Below, one piece after another: positions 12,594 to 25,400 of a DNA stretch of 64,000 bases. Under the pieces are notes generated by a model, which saw nothing but the letters and a program-made list of their open reading frames with translations, made no database searches and was not told the DNA's origin. The translations under genes were made by a program, and so were the position numbers. Every line of letters starts with the position of its first letter. Position 1 is the stretch's first letter. Source of the DNA: Dichomitus squalens LYAD-421 SS1 (lineage: Eukaryota > Basidiomycota > Agaricomycetes > Polyporales > Polyporaceae); NCBI RefSeq assembly GCF_000275845.1, contig NW_006766894.1, forward strand, positions 241,256 through 305,255, read 5' to 3'.

Positions 12594-15500
12594 ATGGCTC
12601 ACCGACAGTCCACGCTGCTCCAACAGCTTGAGTCCGTTACGGACCTTGCAACGCTCTCGCCCATCTCGGAGGACATCATCGTCTCCTGCATCCGAGAACG
12701 GTTCATGACAGACAACATCTACACTAACATCGGCACCAATGCTCTCGTCGCAGTAAACCCGCACAAGTATGTTGCCAGTAATTCCGACGCGGTCCTCCAC
12801 AAGTATGCGGCCGAGTACCGCGATACCTCGCCCGACAAAGTCCGCCTCCCGCCCCACATCTTCCAGCTCGCCAACAATGCCTACTACCACATGCGAAGGA
12901 CGCAGCAGGACCAGTCGGTCATCTTCACGTACGTGTTTTCCATAATTCTGTCTCCCCAATCCCCGTGTCCGTAAATTCCGACCTCTCCGGTGGCGAAGGT
13001 GTGTCTTGTCATGACGCGAGCCGCTTTCGGAGAGGCATGGACCTGCACTACCCTTGTACGGCGTTCCTCCACAGTGCGGGGATTGGCCTGAACCGTGGCA
13101 AAAGGCGTGTGTATCAGAAATGCTCCGTGCGTCAGCCAGGGGTCTAATCATAGACAAGTATTCCTTGGGATCCGCACGATATCCTTGCATCGGTAATCTC
13201 GGAGTTAGTTCGCACGACTTACGCTTCTTGTACACAGTGGTGAGACGGGTAGTGGCAAGTCCGAGAATCGTAGACTGGCCATCAAGACGCTTCTCGAGCT
13301 CAGCGTCAGCCAGCCTGGGAAGAAGGGCTCGAAGCTCGGCAACCAGGTCCCTGCCGCCGAGTTTGTCTTGGAGACGTTCGGTAACTCCCGCACGCTCTTC
13401 AATCCCAATGCCTCTCATTTTGGCAAGTACACCGAGCTCCAGTTCACGGAACGTGGGCGGATATGCGGTGTCAAGACCCTCGACTATTACCTCGAGCGTA
13501 GTCGCGTATCCGGCGCGCCATCCGGCGAGCGCAACTTTCACATCTTCTACTATCTGATCGCAGGTGCGTCGGCGGAGGAGCGTACGCACATGCACCTCTC
13601 GGACAGGACGCAGTATCGGTACCTGGGAGCACGTGTACCCGCAGGAGGCCGTGGGCCGAACCAGGCTCAGAATGAGGACGCCGTTCGATTCGAGCAGTTA
13701 AAGGTCGCACTCAAGAATGTCGGCTTCTCGAAGAGGCATGTTGCCCAGACATGTCAGCTCATCGCCGCTATCCTTCATCTCGGTAACCTCGAGTTCACCA
13801 TCGACCGTTCTCGTAACGAAGATGCTGCCGTTGTTCGGAACTTGGATGTCCTGGAGATCGTCTCAGAGTTCTTGGGTGTTCAGCCTAGTGCTCTGGAGGC
13901 AGCTTTGTCTTACAAGACGAAGCTCGTCAAGAAGGAGCTGTGCACGGTCTTCCTTGACCCCGATGGTGCTTCCGACAACAGGGACGAGCTTGCCCGCATG
14001 CTCTACTCTCTCCTCTTCGCCTGGCTGAACGAGCACATCAATCAGCGCCTCTGCCGTGACGACTTCACGACCTTCATCGGCCTCTTTGATCTCCCTGGCC
14101 CGCAGAATATGACGAGCCGTCCCAACTCCCTCGACCAGTTCTGCATCAACTTTGCGAACGAGCGCCTCATCAACTTCATGCAGAAGCGCCTTTTCGAGTC
14201 GCACGTTCAGGAGTACAACAACGAGGGTATCTCGCGCTTCGTCCCTCACGTTCCCTACTTCGACAATTCCGAATGCATCCGCTTACTCCAGAACCGCCCT
14301 GGTGGCCTCATCCACATCATGGACGATCAGGCTCGTAGGATGCCACGCAAGACCGACCACACGATGGTCGAGGCGATTACCAAGCGTTGGGCCAACCACT
14401 CCTCGTTCAAGTCCGGCGGAATGGATCGCTCTGGCTTCCCCACGTTCACCATCAACCACTACAGTGGACCTGTCACATACTCCGCGCAGAACTTCCTCGA
14501 GAAGAACCTGGATGCGATTAACCCCGATTTTGTCTCCCTCCTCCGGGGTACGACCGCCGGCACGTCGGATGCCCCCGCGGCCGACGGCTCTGGTTCTATG
14601 AACCCCTTCGTTCGTGGTTTGTTCTCTGGGAAGGCGATTGCTACCCAGGCGCATCCTCGCAACGAGGACACCATTGTCTCCGCTCAACAGCCCGTCAAGC
14701 CGATGCGTGCCCCATCGACTCGCCGCAAGAACACCATCAAGCGGATGCCGACGCTGAAGGAGGGCGAGATCGAGGAGAAGGACGAGGATGAAGGCCCCGC
14801 CTCGGGCGGCGCACCTTGCGTCGCAGGCGAGTTCAGGCAAGCCCTGGACGTGCTGTTCGAGACGCTCGAGGACACGCAGTCGTGGTACATCTTCTGCATC
14901 AACCCGAACGACTCGCAGTTGCCGAACCAGCTTGAGGGCCGATCGGTGAAAGCGCAGGTGCGGAGCGTTGGACTGTCGGAGATCGCGCGCCGGAATGTGA
15001 ACGTCTTCGAGGCGATGATGACCCCCGACGAGTATGTGCAGCGGTACCAGTCCCTGCTCACTTCGTTGGGAGTTACAGAGGGCGACTCGCGCGCTAAGGT
15101 CGAGCAGAGTAGGAATGCACTGGGTCTGCAGGAGCGTGACGTCGTTCTCGGGATGTCTATGGTAGGTTACATGTACTATTCCATGGAGTGTTGGCTTATC
15201 TCTTCACAGGTCTTCTTGTCCCAAGCCGCATTCCGCCGTCTCGAGGACGATCTACGATCTAAGGATACCGAGGAGCAGAAGCGTAACCGCATCCGGGATG
15301 CGGAGGCGGAGGCTGGTCTTGACCCTCGCGGGTTGAGCGACCCTTATGCACCCTATCAGGTGCCTGGTGCGGACACGTCCCCGTATGCCGGCGACTACGG
15401 CGACCCCTTCAATTCGTCCAACCAACAGCTGCCTCTCGTTGCCAACGCCTCTCCTTTCCAACGCGCCGACATGTATGATGATTATGACGAGCGCAAGTCC

Positions 15501-18500
15501 TTGCGTAGCGACGACTTCGACGGCCGCAGCGCTTACACGAGTCATCGCGATGACGGCTCCGTCTCCAACTTCGGGACGGAGTCTTACGCACCCTCGCGGA
15601 ACATGTTCCAGAACGCCGACGCGAAAGGTCTCCTCGACAAGGAAGCGATTGCTGGCGAGGTTCAGGAGGGCGAGACTGCCGAGGTTCTCAAGGAGTCGTC
15701 GGCCCGCCGACGCTGGGTGGCGCTGTGCTGGATGCTCACCTTCTGGTGTCCCACTTTCTTGCTCAGGTACGTCGGACGAATGAAGCGTCTGGACGTCCAG
15801 CAGGCGTGGCGAGAGAAGCTTGCCCTTAACATGATCATCTGGTTTGTCTGTGCCTGCGCCGTCTTCGTCATCGTCTTCATTTCGCCCATCATCTGTCCCA
15901 CGGAGCACGTCTTCAACACCGCGGAGTTGAATGGTCACTCCTTCAAGAACAGCCCGAACAACGTCTATGTCGCGATCCGTGGTGAGGTGTTCGACTTGAC
16001 CGGCATCGCGGCGAACCATGAGCGTACCGTCAGCGTGGTTCCTTCGAAGTCCATCCTGAACTATGGGGGCACTCAGGCCGATGATCTCTTCCCCGTCCAG
16101 GTTTGTCTCTGTTCGACATCAGACGTGCATGTAGCTGACCGTGTTCCCAGGTCAGCGCTCTGTGCAACGGTATCTCTGGTTCGGTTAACCCGTACGTCGT
16201 ATTGACAACCAAGAACGATACGGATCAGAACGCCCAGTACCACGACTTCCGCTCCTGGACGAACGACCCTCGTCCGGATTGGTACTTTGAGCAAATGACC
16301 ATGCTGCGTTGGAACTACCGAGTCGGCTTTGTCGGCTACAGCCCGAAGCAGATCAAGTCTATGGCCTCCACCGGCAGCTCCGTCGCGATATACAAAGGAC
16401 TTGTTTACGACTTCACGACCTACATCAGCAATCCTCCGGCTATCGCTACTCTGCCCAACAACGCCGTAGCTCCTGGTAACATCGACACGAAGTTCATGCA
16501 CCAATCCATCGTGGACGTGTTCCAGCGCAATGCAGGCGGCGATGTCACGAAGGCGATCGACCGTCTTAATCTGGACTCAGCCACTTTGGACCGGCAGCGC
16601 GTCTGCATGCGGAACCTATTCCTCCTCGGAAAGGTCGACAACCGTAACTCGCCTCAGTGTCTTTTTGCAACGTACATCCTGCTCGCCTTGTCGATCATGA
16701 TGGTTAGCGTCATTGGGTTCAAGTTCATCGCGTCCGTCAACTTCAGTGCAGCCCGTGCGCCCGAGGATCACGACAAGTTCGTCATCTGCCAGGTGCCGTG
16801 TTACACGGAGGGCCATGCTTCGCTCAAGAAGACGATCGACTCGCTCGCGCAGATGAAGTACGACGACAAGCGCAAACTGCTGTTCATCATCTGTGATGGT
16901 ATGGTCGTCGGTTCAGGTAACGACATGCCCACTCCTCGTATAGTACTGGATGTCCTCGGCGCGAACCCCAACGTCGACGCCGAGCCGCTCAGCTTCCTCT
17001 CCCTCGGTGAGGGTGCCAAGCAACACAACATGGGCAAGGTCTTCTCTGGTCTGTACGAAATTGCCGGTCACGTCGTACCGTATCTCGTGGTTGTCAAGTG
17101 CGGCAAGCCTGGCGAGAAGTCACGCCCTGGCAATCGTGGTAAGCGTGACTCCCAGATGGTCCTCATGCACTTCCTGAACAAGGTATGTGGCCGCTTTCTC
17201 TGTATGAGCGGCTTGCTTGCTGAACTTCTACCAGGTCCACTTCAACGCCCCGATGAACCCCCTGGAGCTTGAGATGTACCATCAAATCAAGAACGTCATC
17301 GGTGTCAACCCGACCTTCTACGAGTACGTCTTCACGATTGATGCCGATACTACTGTCCACCCTCTATCCTTGAACCGTCTGGTCTCCGCGTAAGTCGACT
17401 GTTCCTACAAAATATCCCATATGCTCACCCTTAACCAGTATGGTTCACGACAAGAAGCTGCTCGGCGTCTGTGGTGAAACGGAACTCGCTAATGCGAAGC
17501 AGTCAATCGTCACGATGATGCAGGTCTACGAGTACTTCATCTCGCACCACATGGCCAAGGCGTTTGAATCCTTGTTCGGTTCGGTGACCTGTTTGCCTGG
17601 TTGTTTCACCCTGTATCGTCTGCGTACCCCCGACACCCACAAGCCGCTCCTCATTAGCAACCAGGTCATTGGGGACTACTCGGAGAATCGTGTCGATACC
17701 CTGCACATGAAGAACCTGCTCCATCTTGGTGAAGATCGTTACTTGACGACCTTGCTACTCAAGCACTTCTCGAACTTCAAGACACAGTTTGTTCGGGATG
17801 CACATGCGTATACCGTCGCTCCTGATGACTGGAAGGTTTTGCTGTCCCAGCGTCGGCGTTGGATCAACTCTACGGTGCACAACTTGGCCGAGCTCATCTT
17901 CTTGGATCAGCTTTGCGGTTTCTGCTGTTTCTCCATGCGCTTCGTCGTCATGATCGATCTCCTTTCTACGATCATTGCGCCGGTAACTGTCGCTTACGTA
18001 CGTATATTCTGTGACGTTCTCCTGCAGCCTATGCCTGACTTCTTCGATAGATTGTGTACCTCATCTACCTTGCGGCCGGCGAACACGCCCAGATCCCTAT
18101 ACTGTCGATCGTCCTGATCGCTGCGGTCTACGGTTTGCAGGCGTTGGTGTTCATCCTTCGTCGCAAATGGGATATGATTGGTTGGATGGTCTTCTATATC
18201 CTGGCCATCCCGATATTTTCGTTCTTCCTTCCCCTCTACTCGTTCTGGCGCATGGATGACTTCTCCTGGGGTCAGACTCGTGTCGTCCTGGGAGAGGCGG
18301 GCAAGAAGATGATCGTCCACGTAAGTGTTCTGCCTTTTCGGAACTGGCATGCGATGTCTGACTGTCGTCTACAGGACGAGGGCAAGTTTGACCCCCGTTC
18401 CATTCCCCTCAAGTCTTGGAATGACTACGTGCGTATATTGTCACTGGTGTCATGCGTTTCTCCACTTACGTCTGTCTATAGGAGAACGAACTTTGGGACA

Positions 18501-19009
18501 AGGAATCGAACCACAGCATTGGTTCTTGGGTACCTCCAACTAAGATGCACAACGATGGCTATGCTGAATCGCAGACCGCATCGATATATGGTCGCGAGAC
18601 CTTCTACGAGCCAGCCATGTCCCGCGCGTTTTCGCCGGCACCATCGCAGATGCAGATGCACATGATGTATCCCCCACCCGGATACCAGTCCGGGCGCAAC
18701 ACCCCGCTATCGCAGGTGATCACACCAGGCGTGCTCCACCAGCCTACGCCTTCTCGGCCTGCCACGGGTTACCTTGATGTCCAAATCCCGGCAACAAGGA
18801 GTCCAGAAGATCAGGACTTCTTCGACGGGCCGTCAGATGCTGCGATAGAGGCCGCTGTCGAGGAACATCTGCGCCATGCCGACTTGACGACCGTCACCAA
18901 AAGGGAGATCCGCCGACGTCTAGAGGAGCAGTTTGGTCAAGACCTCTCCTCACGCAAGCGGGTCATCAACGACGCCATCGACCGTGTGCTACTTGCCCGC
19001 GCCGGTTGA
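12594..19009 (+). CDS. Chitin synthase with myosin motor domain (class V type)
   Basis: Polymerises UDP-GlcNAc into chitin at the plasma membrane of growing tips and septa. Nine exons total 5,748 nt (1,915 aa), normal for the class: 12594-12928, 13238-15161, 15210-16100, 16151-17182, 17235-17389, 17439-17997, 18051-18320, 18375-18428, 18482-19009. Domain order: myosin motor from the N-terminus (P-loop TGETGSGKS at 112, switch [10 protein letters not shown], switch II region FDLPGP); two transmembrane helices near 920-985; cytochrome-b5-like domain near 985-1110; GT2 chitin synthase core from about 1255 with EDRYLT and QRRRW (about 1582); further membrane helices; DEK_C domain at the end. Intron 1 (309 nt) is long for this genome and cuts inside the P-loop threonine codon. 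The 48-nt intron at 15162-15209 is in frame and stop-free. Confidence 0.95.
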
Positions 19010-22000
19010 TTGATTCATGACATCGTTGCATCTGGTTCACGTCTTGCAATTCGGACGCTTATTGACGCTGCAGTTACGTCTACGCTCTACGCATCGGTAC
19101 ACTTTATTTTTCCCTTTCACCGTCCTTTCCGTTTCCTTATATAGGATCAACATTCAGTATGGACAACTCGGACTTTCGTCGTCGTCGTCATATGGCACTC
19201 GCTCGTACAGTAACCTCTCATCACCATTAGCATCACCCACCCACAGTCATGTATTTTGCTATATCCTATCGTAGTAGAACATGTTTTCGTCGTACTCCCG
19301 ATGCGAACTTTCTTTGATTCATCCTGTCCGCGTGGTTCAGTCCCTTCGCGGCGTCGGCTAGAGCTAAGACGGTGGCGTATGCGGGCTTTCATGCAACACC
19401 AACTCCCCAATTGAAGTCGAGAGTTTCGTGCTTGAGCGGCTCGACTGTTCTGATCAGGAAGGTGAGTAGAGGTTGCGCAGGCACGATTGTGCCGACGATT
19501 GTCGCCGCGGCAAAGTTAATTATGGATGTCGATGGTGCCACAGGCAAACGTATTCTGGCTGGGCTGTACGACCATCGGCTATGCACGAACGTGTGGACCT
19601 ATATTCAACGATGCCCGGAAACCCGTTTGAGCGCTCCATCGGCAGGCCTGACTAAACGATCGAGACTGCTAGTAAATGGACGGCAAGTACGACGGTGACG
19701 ATAATTTCCGGGTGCTTCGTACTGGATGTCGCTGACAGTAATGGGTCACCAGCGGCGATATGCCTGCATGCCCTGGCCCCTTCCCTTCAGACAAACGGGC
19801 GCAGCAGCGCATTTGCCGCCCGCATGACTCAGCGGGGGGCGGTTGAACACGCAAACGTGTCCGTTAGAGCGGCAGCAGGCTGTCGGGGCGCTCGCGCCCA
19901 GGTCTGGAGACCATAAGGTTCGTCTGCGGCAGTGGCGCAGGGATGGAGATGACACGGGGTGGGAGCGGGAATTTGTAAGTGGGACGATGATGTCGGGCCC
20001 TCGCCGGGGCGGCCATCGAGACGGGGGAGATTGGGGGGCGCTCCTCGAACCTTGGATGTGCGAGGAAGCAGGCAGTGGGTAGCGAGGTTGAACCCGCCCC
20101 GATTGCTTCCCCTACGGATTGCCACGATTTCGGTGATTGGCGCATTCGGTCGAGGCTGACGATGCCGTCCGATATGCGGGTATACGTACCTGCCCTGGAT
20201 ATGTGTGTGCTTCCACGGTAGGCGTTCCCCTGTTTTCGGCCAGAGAAGTCGATGAGAAGGAGGGCAACCGCGCCCCCGTTTGTCCCATTTTTCGAAGACC
20301 TTTGTTCGTAAAAAGCCACGCTATCACGAATAGTTAGCCTCGCGCCTCTCCTTTTCGTCAACTTTTCTCTGGTCGAAAACGTCGGAAGGCCTGCCGTGTT
20401 GGTATCCAAGGAGGAACGGCATGCTTCTCGCTGGGAAAACCAAACAGGCGAACGGTGAAGTGCGCTTTATTTGTGACGACGCTCGGGGTCGAGTCGAGAT
20501 AGGGTATACCAGCGAGTTGCTCCAGAATCTACCAGAGACCCTGCCCAACAATCACAGTATCCAATGTCTGATTGTTCTACGAAGCACCGTTCAGGGTTGT
20601 CGCGAGCCTTCTGCGTGTTCAGGGCACTGTCGCCACTCACCAATAACATGTGAATGCAGAGTCGCTTCCGTGCTGCGTCCGAAAATGCGTTGGGGAGCAC
20701 TGCTTCATCGCCCACGTTGATCTGTTGGGGCAGAAACTGTGATGAGGGTGCGTATGTCGAGCCAGATTAGCGCAGGGATAAGCAAAACCGTCGGATGCCT
20801 GGGGCCCGAGAGTAAGAGAGATTCACGTACCGTCGAGCCAGGAGGACAACATAGGGGACGACTGCGGAATGCCTGTGGGTGGGACGTCATCGCATGGCGG
20901 ATTTTATCAGATGGACGAGAGGCGACTGCCGCGCCGTTCTTCCGCCCTTGTAGACGAGTCTACTAAATATGCATTTGTGTGCCTGCCTCAGTCGGCGCGA
21001 GCGTACGTCGAGCTGAGACGGACATTAGCGTGTGGCAGCTTTCCATGCTGTACTCGTAGTGGGCGATACGCCCCGCCGATCGTCACGGGAATACATCATA
21101 ACGATCGTACGATGCCATAGAGCCGTACTCGTATGCGGTACATATACAACCGTGACAACGCACCTACACCGAAGCCTGCGATACGCGTGCGCAGCTGCCT
21201 CCGTGAAGTGGACCACCGGGGCTTGTCGCTTGGCCGCTCTCACTGATCGGACTCCGTGCGCCTTCCAACCCGCGAATCATAGCATTTCGGAGCGCCGCTA
21301 ACTGCAACACAACGAGCCCGAGCATGACGGAGGGGATACTGCGTCTGCACCTTTAATCATTAGATGTTGCAATGCCGTCCACAGCAGAAGCTAAGAGCAC
21401 TGCGACGGCCCCCTTGTGAAGCGTAGCACGCGAAAAAGGTTGTCGGCATGGCAGTTCCGTTACTGTACTGATCAGACGCGAACATCGCAGCGGCCTACTC
21501 GGTACGGGATTCGGATAATACAGCTTGGACAGATCACAATGAAGACGGGGCCATCTGCTATGTTGCTTGAGTGACGACTACGATTGTGTATCGATGAGAG
21601 CTCGGTGCGCCAAGGAATGAGCCAAGAAGAGGTACATCCTGTATCGAATGGCGGACACGACTCACAGAAGCCGATTGACGGGGTGCGTCGTGGAGTAAGC
21701 AGAAGGAAGGTTTACCGATTCTGTAGTCCGAACATCGCGGAAATCCCGCAGGTGGGCGGCTTAACTCGCTTAGATATCCGCGCACACTTTTGTTCCCACC
21801 AAACCCTCCTCCGGCATGGATGTTACATAGCCATTACTTGCTTCATCCTATCGCAAGGCTTACTTTGTCGACAAGTACGTTCGTCGCAGTCAGCGCCCGA
21901 GTTAGCAATGGATCGAGTCCGATAGTCGCCGTCCGTGGATTCGGGCATGCCTTGTTGCGATCTCTGTCGCCGGCCATCGCAGGTTTAGGGACAGAGTATC

Positions 22001-22460
22001 GCTGTCGATGGTAAGTGATTGGTTTCAGAGGAATGCACAAATACTTGGTTTCTCACCCGGAGATGCAGATCCGCAGTTCCGTAGGGTGAAGATGGATGCC
22101 GTGCGATAGCAGCGGTGAGGTTGGTGAACACGAAATCGCTGACGACTAAGCGGAGTCAGCAGCACCGCTGCTTATCACATGCGCTCAGGGTCTCGTTCAG
22201 AAAGACGAATTGCGTAAAAGGGCCGGGGTCGGCTGGTAGATCTGATCTGGATTGGCGAGGCGCTGCAACGCCAACCCTTGGCCGTGGTCGGTCAAGATCG
22301 CAATCGTAACCAAACGCGTCAGCACCACTGCCGGACATGAACCCAATCGTGCTCATACATTCCGGCGGTTCCAGCCTGCGTCCTCGAGCGCCGATATCAT
22401 ATATTACCCGCCCCGCTCCCGAATGAACCCAGTTTGTTTTCTTCCCTTCCCCCTCCCTCC
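19010..22460. other. 3.4-kb spacer, no gene recognised
   Basis: Largest gene-free stretch in the window. The longest open frame (19864-20409, minus, 181 codons) has low-complexity, shuffled-looking composition and no motif. I found no tRNA B-box, transposase motif or P450 fragment. The last several hundred bases should include the ABC transporter promoter. Confidence 0.4.
22399..22406 (+). promoter_or_regulatory. TATA-like box of the ABC transporter
   Basis: ATATATTA lies 55 nt before the start codon and is followed by a GC-rich tract and pyrimidine-rich leader. The position fits a core promoter element; the sequence itself is weak. Confidence 0.35.
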
Positions 22461-25400
22461 ATGGCCGCCGACCAAGCTCGACTCGACCCTGTCCAGCTCG
22501 AGGACATCGAGGGACACGACCGTGTTCCTGAATTGCTCGGTACCACCCACATAGCTGCCGCATATGGCAATGCCGCCTATCATAACCATATCCACCCCCA
22601 CCCTTCCTCTGACGACGTCCCCAGTGAAACTTCGCATCCCGAGTACCATGGTGCTCCGCTCACCCGGCAGCAGTCCACCAGCTCGCACGTCAGCATAGAC
22701 CGCTTCGACCCGGAGGGTGTCGCCCAGCTCCGTCGCACGCTCTCAAGACAGTCACAGACACATGCGGAGCCCCACATCGATTCAGAGAAACCTTCGCGGG
22801 GATTTGGAACGCAGCAGAGCACCAATTCTGTCCTGACCGAGGACACACTGGCGTCGCCGGACGGTCCCTTTGATTTCGAGAAGACGCTCCGTGGTCTTCT
22901 CAGAAAGTGCGTACACGTTCTGGGCCGACCTTTCCGTTGCTTTCTAAGGAGCGCAGCAGTACTAATACGCTCACTCCTGCAGGATCGACGACTCGGACAT
23001 CAAGCGGAGGGAGCTCGGAGTTGCCTTCAAAGATCTTCGAGTTGTTGGCGTCGGGGCCGCGTCCAGCTATCAGTCGACATTCGGGTCAACAGTCAACCCA
23101 CTCAATGCGATCCGTGAGCTACGGGATGCGTTGCATCCTGCTACCCGGGATATCCTCAGCGGATTCGAGGGCGTTGTGCGACCTGGAGAGATGTTGCGTA
23201 AGTGTTCATTTACAGTTCATGTGGCGCGCTGCGCTAGCGTTTGTCAGGGGCGTATCAGACCACTCGCATTGCTGCGTCCACGCGAGCGGTTGTTTCCATT
23301 GGCTCGCATACACTGCGGTTATTACAAGAGGCCCTCAAACTCCTACCAGCGCTTTATCATGACGCATGCTGACTTCCGATGTTCCACCGGACAGTCGTTC
23401 TCGGGCGCCCCGGTGCAGGATGCAGTACGCTCCTCAAAACTCTCGCTAACGAGCGTGACGAGTTCCACGGTGTCCACGGAAGTGTGTGGTACGACTCGCT
23501 CACTCCAGAAGAGATCGAGAAGAGCTACCGCGGAGACGTCCAGTATTGCCCGGAGGACGATGTGCACTTCGCGACGCTCACCGTCGACCAGACGCTTCGC
23601 TTTGCCGCCACCACCCGGACGCCCCACACGCGCTTCGACAACCTGCCTCGAGAGGAACATGTAGCGCACATTGTCGAGACGATCGAGACCGTCTTCGGTC
23701 TACGGCACGTGAAGAACACGCTTGTCGGGGACGCGTCTATCCGCGGTGTCTCTGGCGGTGAGAAGAAGCGTGTCTCGATCGGCGAGGCGTTGGTCGCTCG
23801 TTCCCTCCTGAACTCATGGGACAATTCCACGCGTGGTCTTGAGTATGTCCCGTCATCCCAGCCGCTATTTCGTGCGATCTGACCCGCTACTTTTCAGTGC
23901 TTCGACCGCCCTCGAGTTCGTGGAAGCTCTCCGGATAGCCACTGACGTCTTCCGTCAGTCGACCATCGTTGCGATCTACCAGGCCGGGGAGCAGCTCTAC
24001 GAGCACTTCGACAAGGTCTGCGTGATCTACGAGGGCCGGCAGGTGTACATGGGCCCTGCAAATCAGGCGCGCCAGTACTTCATTGACATGGGTTTCGAGC
24101 CCGCCAACCGTCAGACGACTGCTGACTTCCTCGTTGCCGGTGAGTCTACATGCCTTATCGTCGCTCAGGGCCTTTGCTCACCGTCCCCGCAGTCACCGAT
24201 CCCAACGGACGCATCGTGCGCGAGGGCTACGAGCACCGCGTCCCTCGCACGGCCGACGAGTTTGCCGAGCACTTCCGCAAGTCGCAGCTCGGGCGCGGCA
24301 ACAGCGAGGACGTCGACGCGTACGTCGCCGAGTACACCGGGAAGCCGGAGCGCGTCGCGCACTACAAGTCGAGCGCGAAGCTCGAGTACGCGCGTCACAC
24401 GCGCCCGGGCAGCCCGTACATCGCGTCGATCCCGATGCAGGCGCGCGCGCTCATGCGCCGCCGCGTGCAGATCCTCGGCGGCGGGATCGCCGCGCAGGTC
24501 GTGCAGATTGTCTCGTTCGTGCTCCAGGCGGTCATCGTCGGCACGACGTTCCTGCGGCTCAAGGCGAACACGTCCGCGTACTTCTCAAGGGGTGGTGTGC
24601 TGTTCTTCTCGCTGATGTTCGCGGCGCTGTCGACGATGGCGGAGATCCCGGCGCTGTTCGCGCAGCGGCCGATCGTCCACCGGCAGTCGAGGGCGGCGAT
24701 GTACCACCCGTTCGTGGAGGGCCTCGCGCTCACGCTCGTGGACGTGCCCATTACGTTCGTCACGCAGTCCGTGTTCGCTATTGTGCTCTATTTCTTGGTC
24801 GGGTTGCAGCAACAGGCCGACAAGTTTTTGTAAGTCTCTCTTGACTGGTGGCCGGGGAATATATGCTGACGATGCATCTGCAGCATTTTCTTGCTATTCA
24901 CCTTCGCTGCGACAATCACGATGAAGAGCTGGTTCCGCATGATCGCTGCGGCATTCAAGAGCCCCGCGCCTGCTACGACCGTCGCCGGTTTCAGCACTTT
25001 CATTCTGGTTCTCTACACCGGTTATTCGCTGCCCCAACCGTATATGATTGGAGCGTTGAAGTGGATCACTTGGATCAACGTGGGTCATCGTTCGCTGCGC
25101 GGAAGAGAAAAACATGACTAACGGTCCAACCCGCGTTGCAGCCTATTCACTACGGCTTCGAGGGCCTGATCACGAACGAGTTCCACGGCCTCGACGGGAC
25201 CTGCGCCAACCTCGTCCCACAGGGCCCTGGGTACGAGAACGTCGCGCTCGCAAACCAAGTCTGCACGACCGTCGGCTCTACGCCTGGTTCCTTGATTGTC
25301 AGAGGCGACGCCTACGTCCAGGCGTCGTTCGACTACAGCTACAGCCACATCTGGCGCAACTTCGGCATCATCTGCGCGTTCGGCCTCTTCTTCATCTGCG

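Noticed and set aside
12549..13595. Minus-strand open frame of 348 codons
   Set aside because: It runs antisense to the chitin synthase start and second exon; the plus strand gives clear motor motifs there, so this is a GC-rich shadow.
19864..20409. Minus-strand frame of 181 codons in the 3.4-kb spacer
   Set aside because: No motif, no hydrophobic core and no supporting splice structure; probably chance.
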